From Shewanella halotolerans (GTDB lineage Bacteria; Pseudomonadota; Gammaproteobacteria; Enterobacterales; Shewanellaceae), in assembly GCF_019457535.1 (NCBI RefSeq), contig NZ_CP080417.1, forward strand, positions 1,364,001-1,428,000: 64,000 bases of DNA, read 5' to 3'. Of the stretch, positions 25,172 to 34,365 are shown piece by piece. The position numbers and the translations under genes are program-made. Each line of letters starts with the position of its first letter. Within the stretch, counting starts at the first letter, position 1. Under the pieces are notes generated by a model. It was not told where the DNA came from. It made no database searches and saw only the letters and a program-made list of their open reading frames with translations.

Positions 25172-25197
25172 AACGCAGCCTAGGCTGCGTTTTTTTA
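25172..25197 (+). terminator. Rho-independent terminator after the subtilase gene
   Basis: AACGCAGCC-TA-GGCTGCGTT followed by T run. The same stem is used at 44201, 46754 and 60130. Confidence 0.9.
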
Positions 25198-25302
25198 TGG
25201 TTAATTCTTTAGCAATAGATGGGCGTAAGGAAAAGGAGCAATAAACAGTCCGTAAATGACTTCGTGATGCCCTGAGGGTAAGCGGCTAAGTGTTAGCCTT
25301 GT

Positions 25303-25488
25303 TCAGTTTTCTTTGCTCAGTTTTCTCTGTAGGTCCTGCCTTACTATCTCTAAAGCCGCCAGTGCCACATCTGGCTCAATCTCATGACTCTCCAGAAGAT
25401 AAATAAGGTCTACGGCGAGTTTTATTTCGTCACTCGCGTCATCAAGAGCCGTCTTAGTTGTAGATGAGTTACCTGGTGCTTGCGTCAT
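25303..25488 (-). CDS. YbaM-like small protein (DUF2496)
   Basis: 61 residues. The core DEIKLAVDLIYLLESHEIEP followed by ALAALEIVRQDLQRKL matches the YbaM/DUF2496 pattern, a short helical protein of unknown function in gammaproteobacteria. The N-terminal 18 residues are Ser/Thr-rich and variable. It is monocistronic. Confidence 0.75.
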   Translation of the reverse strand: MTQAPGNSSTTKTALDDASDEIKLAVDLIYLLESHEIEPDVALAALEIVRQDLQRKLSKEN

Positions 25489-25582
25489 ATTCTTCCCTCA
25501 AATGCCTGCTGTCGATTCTCACACAGCGTGGCGATGGGAACAAGTTGCCTAAGCTATCTCCTTAATGGCTGGTCGAGATAAA

Positions 25583-25608
25583 AAAACAGGCCATAAATGG
25601 CCTGTTTT
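25583..25608 (-). terminator. Rho-independent terminator after the TonB receptor gene
   Basis: AAAACAGGCC and GGCCTGTTTT pair around a 6-nt loop; on the minus strand the stem runs into seven or more U. It may work in both directions. Confidence 0.85.
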
Positions 25609-25629
25609 AGTGTGATGAACCTACGGGGA

Positions 25630-28041
25630 TTAGTAGGTATATTTGGCTTCTAAGAAGACGTAACCACCATTAAAGCCAAATGGCGTATTGGTTAATGGAT
25701 AGACGAAGATGCCATTGAAGTTATTGCTATCCGGACGCTTCTCCGGGTAGACATCAAACAGGTTTTGCGCCCCGGCGGTAAAGCTTAGCGCCTCAGTTGC
25801 CGCATATTGCACTGACAAATCCATTACCCATTGGTCGCTATAAGTGACATCGCCAGAGGAATAACCCACAGTGTAATCGCCGAAGTAGCTTAGACGAACG
25901 TTGGTTTTGAAGTCGCCAAGCCTATGGGTGAGTCCCAGGTTGCCTGTGTTGTTTGGCGTGGCCGAGGTCATACGGGTTTGTTCGATACGATCGAAGAGCT
26001 CTTTACCTACGCCGTCTAACACCTGCGGGAAATGAATGTCTTGAATTTCCGTTTTGTTATAGGCATAGGCCAGGTTGGCTTGCAGATCGCCCCAAGCGCC
26101 GATATCAAAATCCTGACTTATTACCAGATCAACCCCTCGGGTTCGGGTATCGACGGCGTTGATGAAGAAGCGTGCCGATTCGGCGTTGGTGCCGGCAAGG
26201 GCCTCAGCGACCGCCGGTGAATCATCCGGCGTGACTGAGCTCGACAAGATGATTCGGTCATCGATAGAGATCTGATAGGCGTCCAAGGTCAGTGCCAGGC
26301 CCGCATCATTGCGATAGACCAGACCTAGACTGAAAGATTGTGATAATTCTGGCTCGAGCTCATTGATCCCTAAGCCTTTTGTCACCGGTGACAGGGTGTT
26401 GAAGGTGCCCGATTCTGTCGGTACCAACTGACCCGTGACGGGATCTGGGTTAAACAGGGTAGAGATGTTGCTGAAATACAGCTGCTGTACGCTAGGCGCT
26501 CTAAAGCCTGTGTTGATGGTTCCGCGCAGTGCCAGGTTGTCGGTAAAATCATAACGGCCCGCTAGCTTCCAGCTGGTGTTGTCGCCGAAGTCGGAATAGT
26601 TTTCGTAACGCAGCGCCGCCGCCCAGTAAAAGTCATCGGTTAACTGGTTTTCAAGCTCGACATAAACGCCTGTGTTATCTCGGGTCTCGTCGACTTCAGA
26701 TTCTGGGGTAAAGCCCGAGAAGCCCTGGCTGCCGGCGGCGCGATTATCGAAACCGCCATTGATGTAGGAAGCACTCTCGCCAGCTTCAATTTGGTAGCCA
26801 TTCTTGCGCCATGACACACCCGCGGCAAAGAGGATCTCTGAGTCGTTTGCAAAGTTAAAATAGCGCGACGCATCGATATTCAAGTTGGTTTCACGGGTCG
26901 ACAAAGTACCTGCATCAAACTCGGTCGGGCTGTCGGGGCCCAAAGATGCGTTTAATGAGTTAACAATATTGTAGTTAAATGAGTTTTCGCCATGGCCTGC
27001 GGAGGTATCGATGTTCCATTCACCCAGGGTGAACTCATAACCAAGCACCAACGAGGTGTCGATGATTTCAGGGTTGATCTGGGGTAAGAAACCGTCGGGG
27101 TACACCTCGGTTAAGTTACGCTTATCCAGGGCTCTGCGGTAGAAGGCGCCTGATTTTGTTTCGCGTTTGCTCACGCCACCGAAGGCGTACAGCTCGCCCT
27201 TGTCTGAAATGGCCTTGGCGGCGTTGATGAACAGGCCTAGGTTGTCGTATTCGGCGTCGCCAACCTGGTGGCTCTTGCGATTAAAGCTGGCTTCGCGAGG
27301 ATCCGGTGAGCCATCGGCTAATTCTGGATACTGCTGGCGAGGATCTAGTCCAGCGCGGTTAGTGCTGTCTTTATGGTGTGCTTCGAGTGAGACATTGACG
27401 AAGCCATCGTCACCCAGGGCGATGCCATGGTTGGCACCCAGTCGCCACTGTTCGCCGTCACCCGCGTAGGTTTGGCCAGCCTGTGCCGATACGCTACCAC
27501 CTTGCTCATTGTCTTTTAGCACCACGTTGATGACGCCGGCAATCGCATCGGAGCCATATTGTGCCGATGCACCGTCACGCAGGATCTCGATACGCTTGAT
27601 TGCGGTCATCGGAATGGCGTTCAGGTCGACGTTAGATGAGCCTTTACCGACTGTGCCACTCAGATGGACCAGTGCCGAGCCGTGACGACGCTTGCCGTTG
27701 ACCAAGACTAAGGTGTGATCCGGTGATAGGCCGCGCAGGCTAGCCGGGCGCACCGCATCTGAGCCATCGGTTACCGATGAGAATGGAAAGCTGTAGCTGG
27801 GTGCGGCAAATTGCAGTGCCTTTGCCGTTTCTGTCATCCCCGTCGATTCTAGCTGCTCGGCGGTAATAATGTCCACCGGTGCCACACTATCTGTGGCGGT
27901 ACGTAGTGCGATACGTGAACCTATGATCTCGATTTTTTCGAAACTGGCTTGTTGATCTAAGGTCGCTTGTTGATCTTCAGCGTGGACGCCAGGAAGGATG
28001 AGTGCAGATGACACTGCTAATGCGGAAACAGCTAAGCGCAT
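25630..28041 (-). CDS. TonB-dependent outer-membrane receptor
   Basis: About 803 residues from ATG 28041, chosen because AAGAGG precedes it and a signal peptide follows (RLAVSALAVSSALILPGVHA). Plug domain: IEIIGSRIALRTATDS, then SLRGLSPDHTLVLVNGKRRH and RIEILRDGASAQYGSDAIAGVINVV. The 22-strand barrel ends in FLEAKYTY with a terminal aromatic. The ligand is not evident: the plug resembles general CirA/iron-complex or peptide/vitamin receptors, and there is no Fur box. A 16-bp perfect palindrome lies about 60 bp upstream. Terminator at 25583. Confidence 0.9.
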   Translation of the reverse strand: MRLAVSALAVSSALILPGVHAEDQQATLDQQASFEKIEIIGSRIALRTATDSVAPVDIITAEQLESTGMTETAKALQFAAPSYSFPFSSVTDGSDAVRPASLRGLSPDHTLVLVNGKRRHGSALVHLSGTVGKGSSNVDLNAIPMTAIKRIEILRDGASAQYGSDAIAGVINVVLKDNEQGGSVSAQAGQTYAGDGEQWRLGANHGIALGDDGFVNVSLEAHHKDSTNRAGLDPRQQYPELADGSPDPREASFNRKSHQVGDAEYDNLGLFINAAKAISDKGELYAFGGVSKRETKSGAFYRRALDKRNLTEVYPDGFLPQINPEIIDTSLVLGYEFTLGEWNIDTSAGHGENSFNYNIVNSLNASLGPDSPTEFDAGTLSTRETNLNIDASRYFNFANDSEILFAAGVSWRKNGYQIEAGESASYINGGFDNRAAGSQGFSGFTPESEVDETRDNTGVYVELENQLTDDFYWAAALRYENYSDFGDNTSWKLAGRYDFTDNLALRGTINTGFRAPSVQQLYFSNISTLFNPDPVTGQLVPTESGTFNTLSPVTKGLGINELEPELSQSFSLGLVYRNDAGLALTLDAYQISIDDRIILSSSVTPDDSPAVAEALAGTNAESARFFINAVDTRTRGVDLVISQDFDIGAWGDLQANLAYAYNKTEIQDIHFPQVLDGVGKELFDRIEQTRMTSATPNNTGNLGLTHRLGDFKTNVRLSYFGDYTVGYSSGDVTYSDQWVMDLSVQYAATEALSFTAGAQNLFDVYPEKRPDSNNFNGIFVYPLTNTPFGFNGGYVFLEAKYTY

Positions 28042-28098
28042 AAGGCCTCTTAATAATTGGTATGTAAAACAATAATGAGAAGCGCGGGATAATATCAC

Positions 28099-28114
28099 TG
28101 TAACAATTGTTACA
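28099..28114. promoter_or_regulatory. 16-bp perfect palindrome upstream of the TonB receptor
   Basis: TGTAACAATTGTTACA, a perfect dyad, 58 bp before the receptor start. It has the shape of a GntR/TyrR-type operator (TGTAA...TTACA) but fits no consensus exactly. It is likely to bind the regulator of the receptor. Confidence 0.45.
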
Positions 28115-28320
28115 TTTAGAAGGATATGTACTAACTCAGTGCAGACGGTTCTATTGAGTACTCGCGATAGCGTATCGAAGGAGCATTTTATCTCGCCTAA
28201 CGCGCCCAGTAGATAAGAGTAGATATTGAGTGCATTAACCATCAAAAACGACGGCTGCTTTGGGTAAGCAGCCGTCGTGGAGAAGACTCATCGTATGGGC
28301 AAATAGCCAGGCTGATTGGT

Positions 28321-28722
28321 CTATTCTGGAGAGCAGCGAGTCACTGTCAGCGGCGCACTGCGATGCTCCTCGGCATCTGAGATAAAACACTCATCACCGC
28401 TTATCCAAAGCTGGACTATCTGCGGTAGCTCAAAGTTGCGGCCCATCAACAGCTGACCATTAGGATCCCTATGGGGATTGCGCTCCAGCGCCAATCGACT
28501 GTTTCGGGTGAACGCGTCGGCGGCTAGGGTCACTTTCTGCATCTGTAACAGCTTGGCGATGGCGTTTTCCAGCTCAGCCAGACTCTCTGCACTCGGCTCA
28601 CTGACTAATGCTGGCACTGGGGCTGGCACAGGAGCTGCCAAAGCTGCATCTTGTGCCTGTAGTGAGCAGCCAAGGAGCGTTAACGGCATGACGCCGAGTA
28701 TGATACGAACTATGCGTTTCAT
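28321..28722 (-). CDS. Small lipoprotein, unknown function
   Basis: 133 residues with a lipoprotein signal (IILGVMPLTLLGC, lipobox LLGC). An Ala/Pro-rich linker (APVPAPVPALVSEPSAES) is followed by a helical segment and a C-terminal domain with two Cys (DECF and TRC) that could form a disulfide. AGGA precedes the ATG. The S41 protease lipoprotein gene ends about 8 bp upstream, so the two are an operon and may work together in the periplasm. No family is recognised. Confidence 0.7.
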   Translation of the reverse strand: MKRIVRIILGVMPLTLLGCSLQAQDAALAAPVPAPVPALVSEPSAESLAELENAIAKLLQMQKVTLAADAFTRNSRLALERNPHRDPNGQLLMGRNFELPQIVQLWISGDECFISDAEEHRSAPLTVTRCSPE

Positions 28723-28730
28723 CATAAATC

Positions 28731-30299
28731 CTACTTAGGCTGAGTCAGAATCCGGTTATTAAACAGCAGGTTTTGATTGCGGGTATCTTGCAGCACATAA
28801 CCCGCATCGACAAACTGAGGTTTCGCCTGGGTACGTGACGCCTTTGCCACCTGAGCCGGGCAGCTGTTGTTGTCACGGTAGTAGAGCGCCGCAGCCAACT
28901 GGCCTTCATCTTGGTCGCCTAAGGCATGATTGAAATCATCTGCTACGTCACAGCCTGGCACTTCGCTTTGTAGCGTCGGGTTGCTGCTGGGGACGAAACC
29001 GTCTGAGTAGTCGCCGAAGCCCTTGTCGTTTTCCCCCTTGAACTGAATGGTGAAGTAGGTGGTGGCGCAGTTCGGTGTTGGGTAGAAGCCATAGGGCTTA
29101 CCACAGGTGGTGCCGCCAATCTGGATCACCTCGACATCGATACCGCGCAGGCTGTTGATCAACGCCTCGCTGGCCGAACAGGTATCGTCTGTGGTGAGCA
29201 CGAATACTCGAGACAGGTTAAGGCTTGGCAGGCTCTGGCCACCGCTCAACAGACTTGGATTAAAGCCAATGGTTTCATCGATGAAAGGCATAGGTGTTAA
29301 GGTCTGGCCCGTGACAGGATCTTTGGTGGGGTACTTGTCGTTAAAGGTGCTGCGCTCGAAGATACGATTTTGCGTCGCCTGCTGGCCGGCAATCATGTAG
29401 CCGAGCTGGCTCGCCATGGCCAATAAGCCGCCGCCGTTGTAACGCAGATCCAGTACCAGATCGTCTACCTTGGCATTGGCCAGCGTGGCGATGGCATCAA
29501 AAAGGCCGCGCTCTGCCGTGGCGATGTGGGAGTTAAATTGGAAGTAACCCACGTTACCCGAAGGGCTGGCGAGCACCTTAGTGTTCTGTACTGGGGTTGA
29601 GACCACAGTTTGCGCGGTGAGCACCACATCACGGGTCTGGCTGGCGCCAAGATCTAGGATGGTGAAGCGTGTTTCCTGGCCGTCGTCACTGGGAAAGAGG
29701 CCGTTATTCAGGGTATTGATCGAGGCCGTGTCGTTGGCATCTTTCACGCTCACGCCATCTATGCTGACGATGACGGCGCCACGGGCGATATTGGCGTTGG
29801 TGGCCGGTGAGCTAGGCTCAGTGTAGGTCACGGTAACCTTTCTGTCTGCGGTGCTGCTGGCCTGCTGGAGATGGAAGCTCATGCCATAGCCAACCGAGGC
29901 GCCCGATTGATTAAGCTGTTCCCATTCGCTGGTGGGCATAGAGAAGTGGAACTGATCTTTGGGGTTGCCCGTGGCCGACAGGTTTTCGGTTTTCAGTAGG
30001 CTGAAATATTCTAAGACCTGGTAAGGCGCCGGATCCCTATCTATGATCTCGCTGTACCAAAGGTAGGTGTCGTTACTCCAAGAACGTAACCACAGTTTTT
30101 CCTTGAGACCCGCGTCGCATTGGTTGGCCAATTGTGCATAGGGAGTAAATTCTCCCTCGACCCATTTCACCGTGCTGCCCGTGCCTATGGAGCCGCCGCT
30201 GCCAGAGGTATCGCTACCGCTGCCACCGCCGCTACAGCCAGTGAGCAAGAGGCCTGATGCGATCAGGCTTGTAAACAGAGCATTTGAGATTGACTTCAT
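28731..30299 (-). CDS. S41-family peptidase lipoprotein
   Basis: About 522 residues from ATG 30299 (AAAGGA upstream). The lipobox LLTGC leads into a Gly/Ser linker. A PDZ-like region follows (TNANIARGAVIVSIDGVSV), then the S41 core: VGYFQFNSHI, DLVLDLRYNGGG and the nucleophile Ser in DTCSASEALINSL with GGTTCGKPYG after. It is an exported serine protease of the C-terminal-processing type. Several Cys (CDAG, CPAQV, CDVAD) suggest disulfides. It is the first gene of the pair with the small lipoprotein. Confidence 0.9.
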   Translation of the reverse strand: MKSISNALFTSLIASGLLLTGCSGGGSGSDTSGSGGSIGTGSTVKWVEGEFTPYAQLANQCDAGLKEKLWLRSWSNDTYLWYSEIIDRDPAPYQVLEYFSLLKTENLSATGNPKDQFHFSMPTSEWEQLNQSGASVGYGMSFHLQQASSTADRKVTVTYTEPSSPATNANIARGAVIVSIDGVSVKDANDTASINTLNNGLFPSDDGQETRFTILDLGASQTRDVVLTAQTVVSTPVQNTKVLASPSGNVGYFQFNSHIATAERGLFDAIATLANAKVDDLVLDLRYNGGGLLAMASQLGYMIAGQQATQNRIFERSTFNDKYPTKDPVTGQTLTPMPFIDETIGFNPSLLSGGQSLPSLNLSRVFVLTTDDTCSASEALINSLRGIDVEVIQIGGTTCGKPYGFYPTPNCATTYFTIQFKGENDKGFGDYSDGFVPSSNPTLQSEVPGCDVADDFNHALGDQDEGQLAAALYYRDNNSCPAQVAKASRTQAKPQFVDAGYVLQDTRNQNLLFNNRILTQPK

Positions 30300-30632
30300 A
30301 AATAATCCTTTATTATTAAACTCTTGTGTTTGGTGGCGTTGCAATTGTTAACGGGTCTCATGCAGGAAAACATGGGTGTAACAATTTCTTGACCATCTTA
30401 GCTAAGAATTGCATATAGGTATAGCCTAAGTCGCGGACGGTCTTGTGTTTTCCTGCTCGTTTTCCATCTGTTTGTAGCCGATTACATCGAGAAGGCGACC
30501 TTAATAGGGCGTGCATCCAGATAAACCGCAGATATTGCAGCAGAAATGGTCGAATATGCAGGCTTTTGGCTCGTTCTAATTTGGCCGCGCTTTTCTCGCT
30601 TGCACCCATTTAACTGCATCTTATAGCCAGCC
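30300..30632. other. Gene-free stretch before the heptamer repeat
   Basis: About 330 bp with no convincing gene. A basic open frame on the minus strand (30358-30609) has no ribosome site or recognised domain and is not called. Confidence 0.4.
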
Positions 30633-30681
30633 GCCAACTGCCAACTGCCAACTGCCAACTGCCAACTGCCAACTGCCAACT
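30633..30681. repeat. Heptanucleotide simple-sequence repeat, seven copies
   Basis: Seven perfect copies of GCCAACT, followed by a degraded eighth (GCCACTT). Intergenic, about 170 bp upstream of the DUF599 gene. Confidence 0.9.
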
Positions 30682-30853
30682 GCCACTTGTCATGCTTTTG
30701 CTGGTGATGAGCCGCCTAAGGGAGCGATTGCGCAAATAGCACACTAAGTCGACTTTAAGATACAAGGAAATTGAGTTGCAATATCAATAGGCTATGATTA
30801 AATGAATCTTGGCAGCCATTGACCACTTTGCCCCTTGTTAACAAGTTGAATCC

Positions 30854-31585
30854 ATGATGAATAATTACCTGCTCGACCTTATCGCCGTGACCTGCTTCTT
30901 TAGCTGCTGGATAGGTTACGCTCGCTTTGCCCGCAAGAAGGCCAAGAACACCCACTGTATTGCCCGTTGCCTGCATCAGCATCGTATTCATTGGATGTAT
31001 CAGCTGCTGGGACGCGAGGTGAGGGTGGCGGAGGCGGCGCTGCTGGCCAACCTTGAGCGAAACATCACCTTCTTCGCCAGCACCACTATGCTGGTGCTGG
31101 CCGGGGTATTGACCCTATTTGCCCAGGTCGAGCGGTTGGAGGCGGTGATCGCCTCTATCCCCATGACGGCGCCGCCGGTTCACATGCTGATCCAGTTCAA
31201 ACTTGGCATATTGACGCTGATCTTTGTGATGGCCTTCTTTCAGTTTACCTGGTCGATGCGCCAATATGGTTTCCTCAACGTCATGGTGGGGGCGACCCCA
31301 GTCGATAAGAGTGGTCAAGATGAGCAGCTAAAGGCCTATGCGCTGCAGATGGCGATAGTGCAGGACAGGGCGGCCCATGCCTATAACTATGGCCTACGCT
31401 CCTACTACTTTTCGATGGCTGTGCTGGGCTGGTTCTTCCATCCACTGCTGTTTATCGTCTCTAGCCTGGTGGTGGTCTACACCCTGTATCGCCGCGAGTT
31501 TAAGTCCAGGGCGGTGCAGGCGATCACTCAGGGAATGTTGATCCTCGATGAACGCGAGCAGGCCAAAGCGACTAAGACTGTCTAG
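30854..31585 (+). CDS. DUF599 family inner-membrane protein
   Basis: 243 residues with four membrane spans: near residues 5-20, 74-90 (TMLVLAGVLTLFA), 115-130 (GILTLIFVMAFFQF) and 205-230 (AVLGWFFHPLLFIVSSLVVVY). The FSCWIGYARFARKKAKNTHC region and the conserved RQYGFLNVMVGA loop are typical of DUF599. The function is unknown. It is monocistronic. Confidence 0.82.
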   Translation: MMNNYLLDLIAVTCFFSCWIGYARFARKKAKNTHCIARCLHQHRIHWMYQLLGREVRVAEAALLANLERNITFFASTTMLVLAGVLTLFAQVERLEAVIASIPMTAPPVHMLIQFKLGILTLIFVMAFFQFTWSMRQYGFLNVMVGATPVDKSGQDEQLKAYALQMAIVQDRAAHAYNYGLRSYYFSMAVLGWFFHPLLFIVSSLVVVYTLYRREFKSRAVQAITQGMLILDEREQAKATKTV

Positions 31586-32024
31586 CGCTAAATAGAACTA
31601 GAGCAACTGACTACCCAGAGCCCAAGATTGCCCTGAGCAACTGACTGCCCCGCACCACTATTCGCCGAGCACTAATTTCCGATAAGGTTAAAGCGTCTTA
31701 GGATTAGTGGTCTCTAAAAATTAGTGGCTTATGAGAACACGAGAGCAAGCAACGGGGTGTCTATGGGGCAGGGTGGCGAAGTGTAATCTTTAGGTATCAC
31801 TTGTTATCTACTTGTTGCGCGTTGTTTTTATTAATGTTTTATTGCTTGGCTTTTATGAAGTTTTTATTGCGCTTTTCCTAAACTATGGCGTATTGTTAGC
31901 GCCGCTAGGAGAGCGCAGATATTTATTCTCATAAATATCATAAATTTACAATGGATTGTGTAAAACACCTTTCTATTTTTTGTCTTTTATTCTCCTAGCT
32001 TCATAAATATAAGGGAATACATTG
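31586..32024. other. Intergenic region upstream of the porin gene
   Basis: 439 bp without a gene. GAGCAACTGACT occurs twice near 31600 and 31636. A perfect 9-bp inverted repeat, GATATTTAT-TCTC-ATAAATATC (31918-31939), lies about 85 bp before the porin start and could be an operator or leader hairpin. Confidence 0.5.
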
Positions 32025-32780
32025 ATGAAAAAATCAGTAACAGCCGTTGCCATTCTTCTTGGTCTTAGCAGCATGAGCGCCATCGCTGCCCAGGACAATG
32101 CCTTTCAACACGAAGCCGGTTTGAACTATAAGTCTAACTCTGAAGAGTTTGGCGATGGTATCTGGAACGCGAACTACCGCTACTATGTGACGCCAGTGGA
32201 TCAGAAAAGCAGCCCATATGCTTTAAATGGCTTCCTGGCGCAAAGCTCTAACCTGGGTGCTTACTACAGCAACTTCGACGATGCCGACCTGGACTCTTAC
32301 GGTATCGATGGTACTTATGTATTCGCCTCTAAGTGGTTTGTTGGCGTGAACTATCAGAAGCACGACTATGCTAACTTTGACTTCGACACCTATGGCGCCG
32401 AAGTGGGTTATTACTTCAATGACACATCAGCTGTGTCTGTCTTCTATGCCGATGGTGATGAAGGCGTCGAAGAGAGCTATGGTGTGAAGGTTCGCAGCTA
32501 TATCGCGCTACAATCTACTGCCGGTGTGGATCTGCAGGCTAACTGGACTCACAGCGACAGCGACGACATGATCAATCTGGGTGCAGACTGGTATGTGAAC
32601 AATTCTTGGTCTGTGGGGCTGGGTTACACCAACACCGACGATGATGATGCATTCGACGTGAGAACCGCGTACTGGCTACGTATTTCTGACAACGTCTCGG
32701 CTAACTTCGAATTGGCTCGCGTATTGGATTCAGATTTCGACGGTGTCAACATAGGTCTTGGCGTAGTCGGTCGTTTCTAA
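32025..32780 (+). CDS. Putative outer-membrane porin
   Basis: 251 residues from ATG 32025 (AAGGGA upstream). Signal peptide (VAILLGLSSMSAIAA); beta-strand repeats rich in Tyr/Asp/Asn (YYSNFDDADLDSYGIDGTYVF, SWSVGLGYTNTDDDDAF) end in GVVGRF, a C-terminal Phe as required for BAM-dependent insertion. It is probably a 12-14-strand general porin. Its leader (AAGGGA... then TTGATGAAA) is partly complementary to the sRNA seed at 3548-3563 and relatives, a possible but untested link. Confidence 0.8.
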   Translation: MKKSVTAVAILLGLSSMSAIAAQDNAFQHEAGLNYKSNSEEFGDGIWNANYRYYVTPVDQKSSPYALNGFLAQSSNLGAYYSNFDDADLDSYGIDGTYVFASKWFVGVNYQKHDYANFDFDTYGAEVGYYFNDTSAVSVFYADGDEGVEESYGVKVRSYIALQSTAGVDLQANWTHSDSDDMINLGADWYVNNSWSVGLGYTNTDDDDAFDVRTAYWLRISDNVSANFELARVLDSDFDGVNIGLGVVGRF

Positions 32781-32890
32781 GATTTCTGTCAGACAAATGT
32801 TTGAGACTCAACGTCTCTTATCTAATGTCTCTGACTAAGTGTCTCTGCTTTAAAATCTTGTTTTCAAGGTGAGAGACATAGTGAGTAACA

Positions 32891-32925
32891 AAGGCCTGCT
32901 AGCGCCCTGGCTTGGCAGGCCTTTT
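32891..32925 (+). terminator. Rho-independent terminator after the porin gene
   Basis: AAGGCCTGC and GGCAGGCCTT pair around a 14-nt loop, then a T run. Confidence 0.75.
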
Positions 32926-33068
32926 TCTTATCTTCTTTTGCTGATCATATTGATGCGTGGCGCAGTGCTAATCCTTTTCTGGGCTCTGGTCTCAGAACTG
33001 TGGCCTTTGGGGCCAATGCTTTGCTGCCTATTTTGCTTTTTTTGCGCCCAATCTTCTTGCTGCTAGCA

Positions 33069-34181
33069 TTAAAACTCGGTGGAGTCGAAGGTGGCTTGTA
33101 TCCTGAGCACTTCGGGGAGAGCCTCATGGAGGGCGGCGACACAGTCGGCATCCAGCTTATTGCCCGCCAGGCGTGCCAGCTCGGCAAAGGCATCGCTATT
33201 GCTCCAGGCGGCCTTATAGGGGCGCTCACTGGTGAGGGCATCAAACACGTCTGCAACCGCCACGATTCTTGCTTCGATCGGCACAGCTTCGCCAACCAGT
33301 CCCGCTGGGTAGCCAGAGCCATCCATCGCCTCATGATGACAGAGCACAATATTGCGCAGCATCTGGGTGTGGTCCAGATTACTCAGGCGATAGTTACACA
33401 AGAGTTTGTCGATAAGATCCCGTCCAGACTCACAGTGTTTCTGCATCTCGGTGCGCTCATCTGGGGTGAGCGGGCCACGCTTAAACAAGATCTCGTCGGG
33501 CACTGTGATCTTGCCAATGTCGTGTAGAGGCGCAAACATGAAGATATGTTCGATGAAGTGATCGTTTAAGCCTCTCTCATCCGCCACGCGCTGGGCGATC
33601 AGCCGTGAATAATGGGCCATGCGGCTCAGGTGGCCTGCGGTTTCCGGGTCGCGAAAATGGGTGACATCTATGGCGGTCTTCATGGTCGAGGCCAGGGTGA
33701 TCACCTCGCTTAACTCGTTGATCACCATCAGCGCCAGCAGATTGCCGATAAGATCCAGATGCTCCACGCAGCGCTTGTCGAACACCTGCTCGTCGTCACC
33801 GTTAAAGAAGATAAAGCCCAGCAGGGTATTGCCTGAAAGCAGGGGCAGGGTATAGCTGCTGCGATAGCCCGCCTCATAGATCTTGATGGCGTGCTCGTGT
33901 CGGCTGTCTCGGTAGATGCTAAGATCTTGCACTATCCTGGCCTCTCTTGAGCGGGCAACCTCTTGCAGCGAGTGGCACTGGCTGAGATTGGCCTGATAGT
34001 GGTTGAGAGGGGAGGGCTTGCCGCTATAGATAAAGGTGCGCACTATGTCGCTGTCCTGGTCGAATAGGGCGACGGCGATACGGGTGATCTGCGGCAGCTT
34101 GGCCTGGGTGGTGGCGTGAAGGTGTGACAGCTTGCTCATGATAGAGGGGTGCTGATTAAGGTCCGTCGAGGTGTAGTACAT
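33069..34181 (-). CDS. GAF and HD-GYP domain protein, probable c-di-GMP phosphodiesterase
   Basis: 370 residues. The N-terminal 150 residues form a GAF-like sensor (VALFDQDSDIVRTFIYSG, YRSSYTLPLLSGNTLLGFIFF). The C-terminal HD-GYP domain keeps HDIGK, the later HH pair (LCHHEAMDGSGYP) and the GYP-type motif, then AVADVFDALTSERPYK. It would hydrolyse cyclic di-GMP, linking a soluble signal to motility or biofilm choices. The protein is cytoplasmic. It is monocistronic. Confidence 0.9.
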   Translation of the reverse strand: MYYTSTDLNQHPSIMSKLSHLHATTQAKLPQITRIAVALFDQDSDIVRTFIYSGKPSPLNHYQANLSQCHSLQEVARSREARIVQDLSIYRDSRHEHAIKIYEAGYRSSYTLPLLSGNTLLGFIFFNGDDEQVFDKRCVEHLDLIGNLLALMVINELSEVITLASTMKTAIDVTHFRDPETAGHLSRMAHYSRLIAQRVADERGLNDHFIEHIFMFAPLHDIGKITVPDEILFKRGPLTPDERTEMQKHCESGRDLIDKLLCNYRLSNLDHTQMLRNIVLCHHEAMDGSGYPAGLVGEAVPIEARIVAVADVFDALTSERPYKAAWSNSDAFAELARLAGNKLDADCVAALHEALPEVLRIQATFDSTEF

Positions 34182-34365
34182 GTGCCGCTCCCTTGGCGTG
34201 TGGCCTGCTTGCGCGCAAATCGCTACCCATCATTATAGTCAACACATCGGCAGAGATAGCATTATACCTATGGCTTAGGGGCAAAAGCCGTAAAACCATG
34301 ACCTTAATCAAGAAATCTGAGTTAACGGTTTTTGCGACCTCGGCCACTAAAACCTGATTAGAACC

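Noticed and set aside
30358..30679. Basic 83-residue frame and a repetitive GSWQLAV frame on the minus strand
   Set aside because: The second is a translation of the heptamer tract; the first has no recognised domain or ribosome site.
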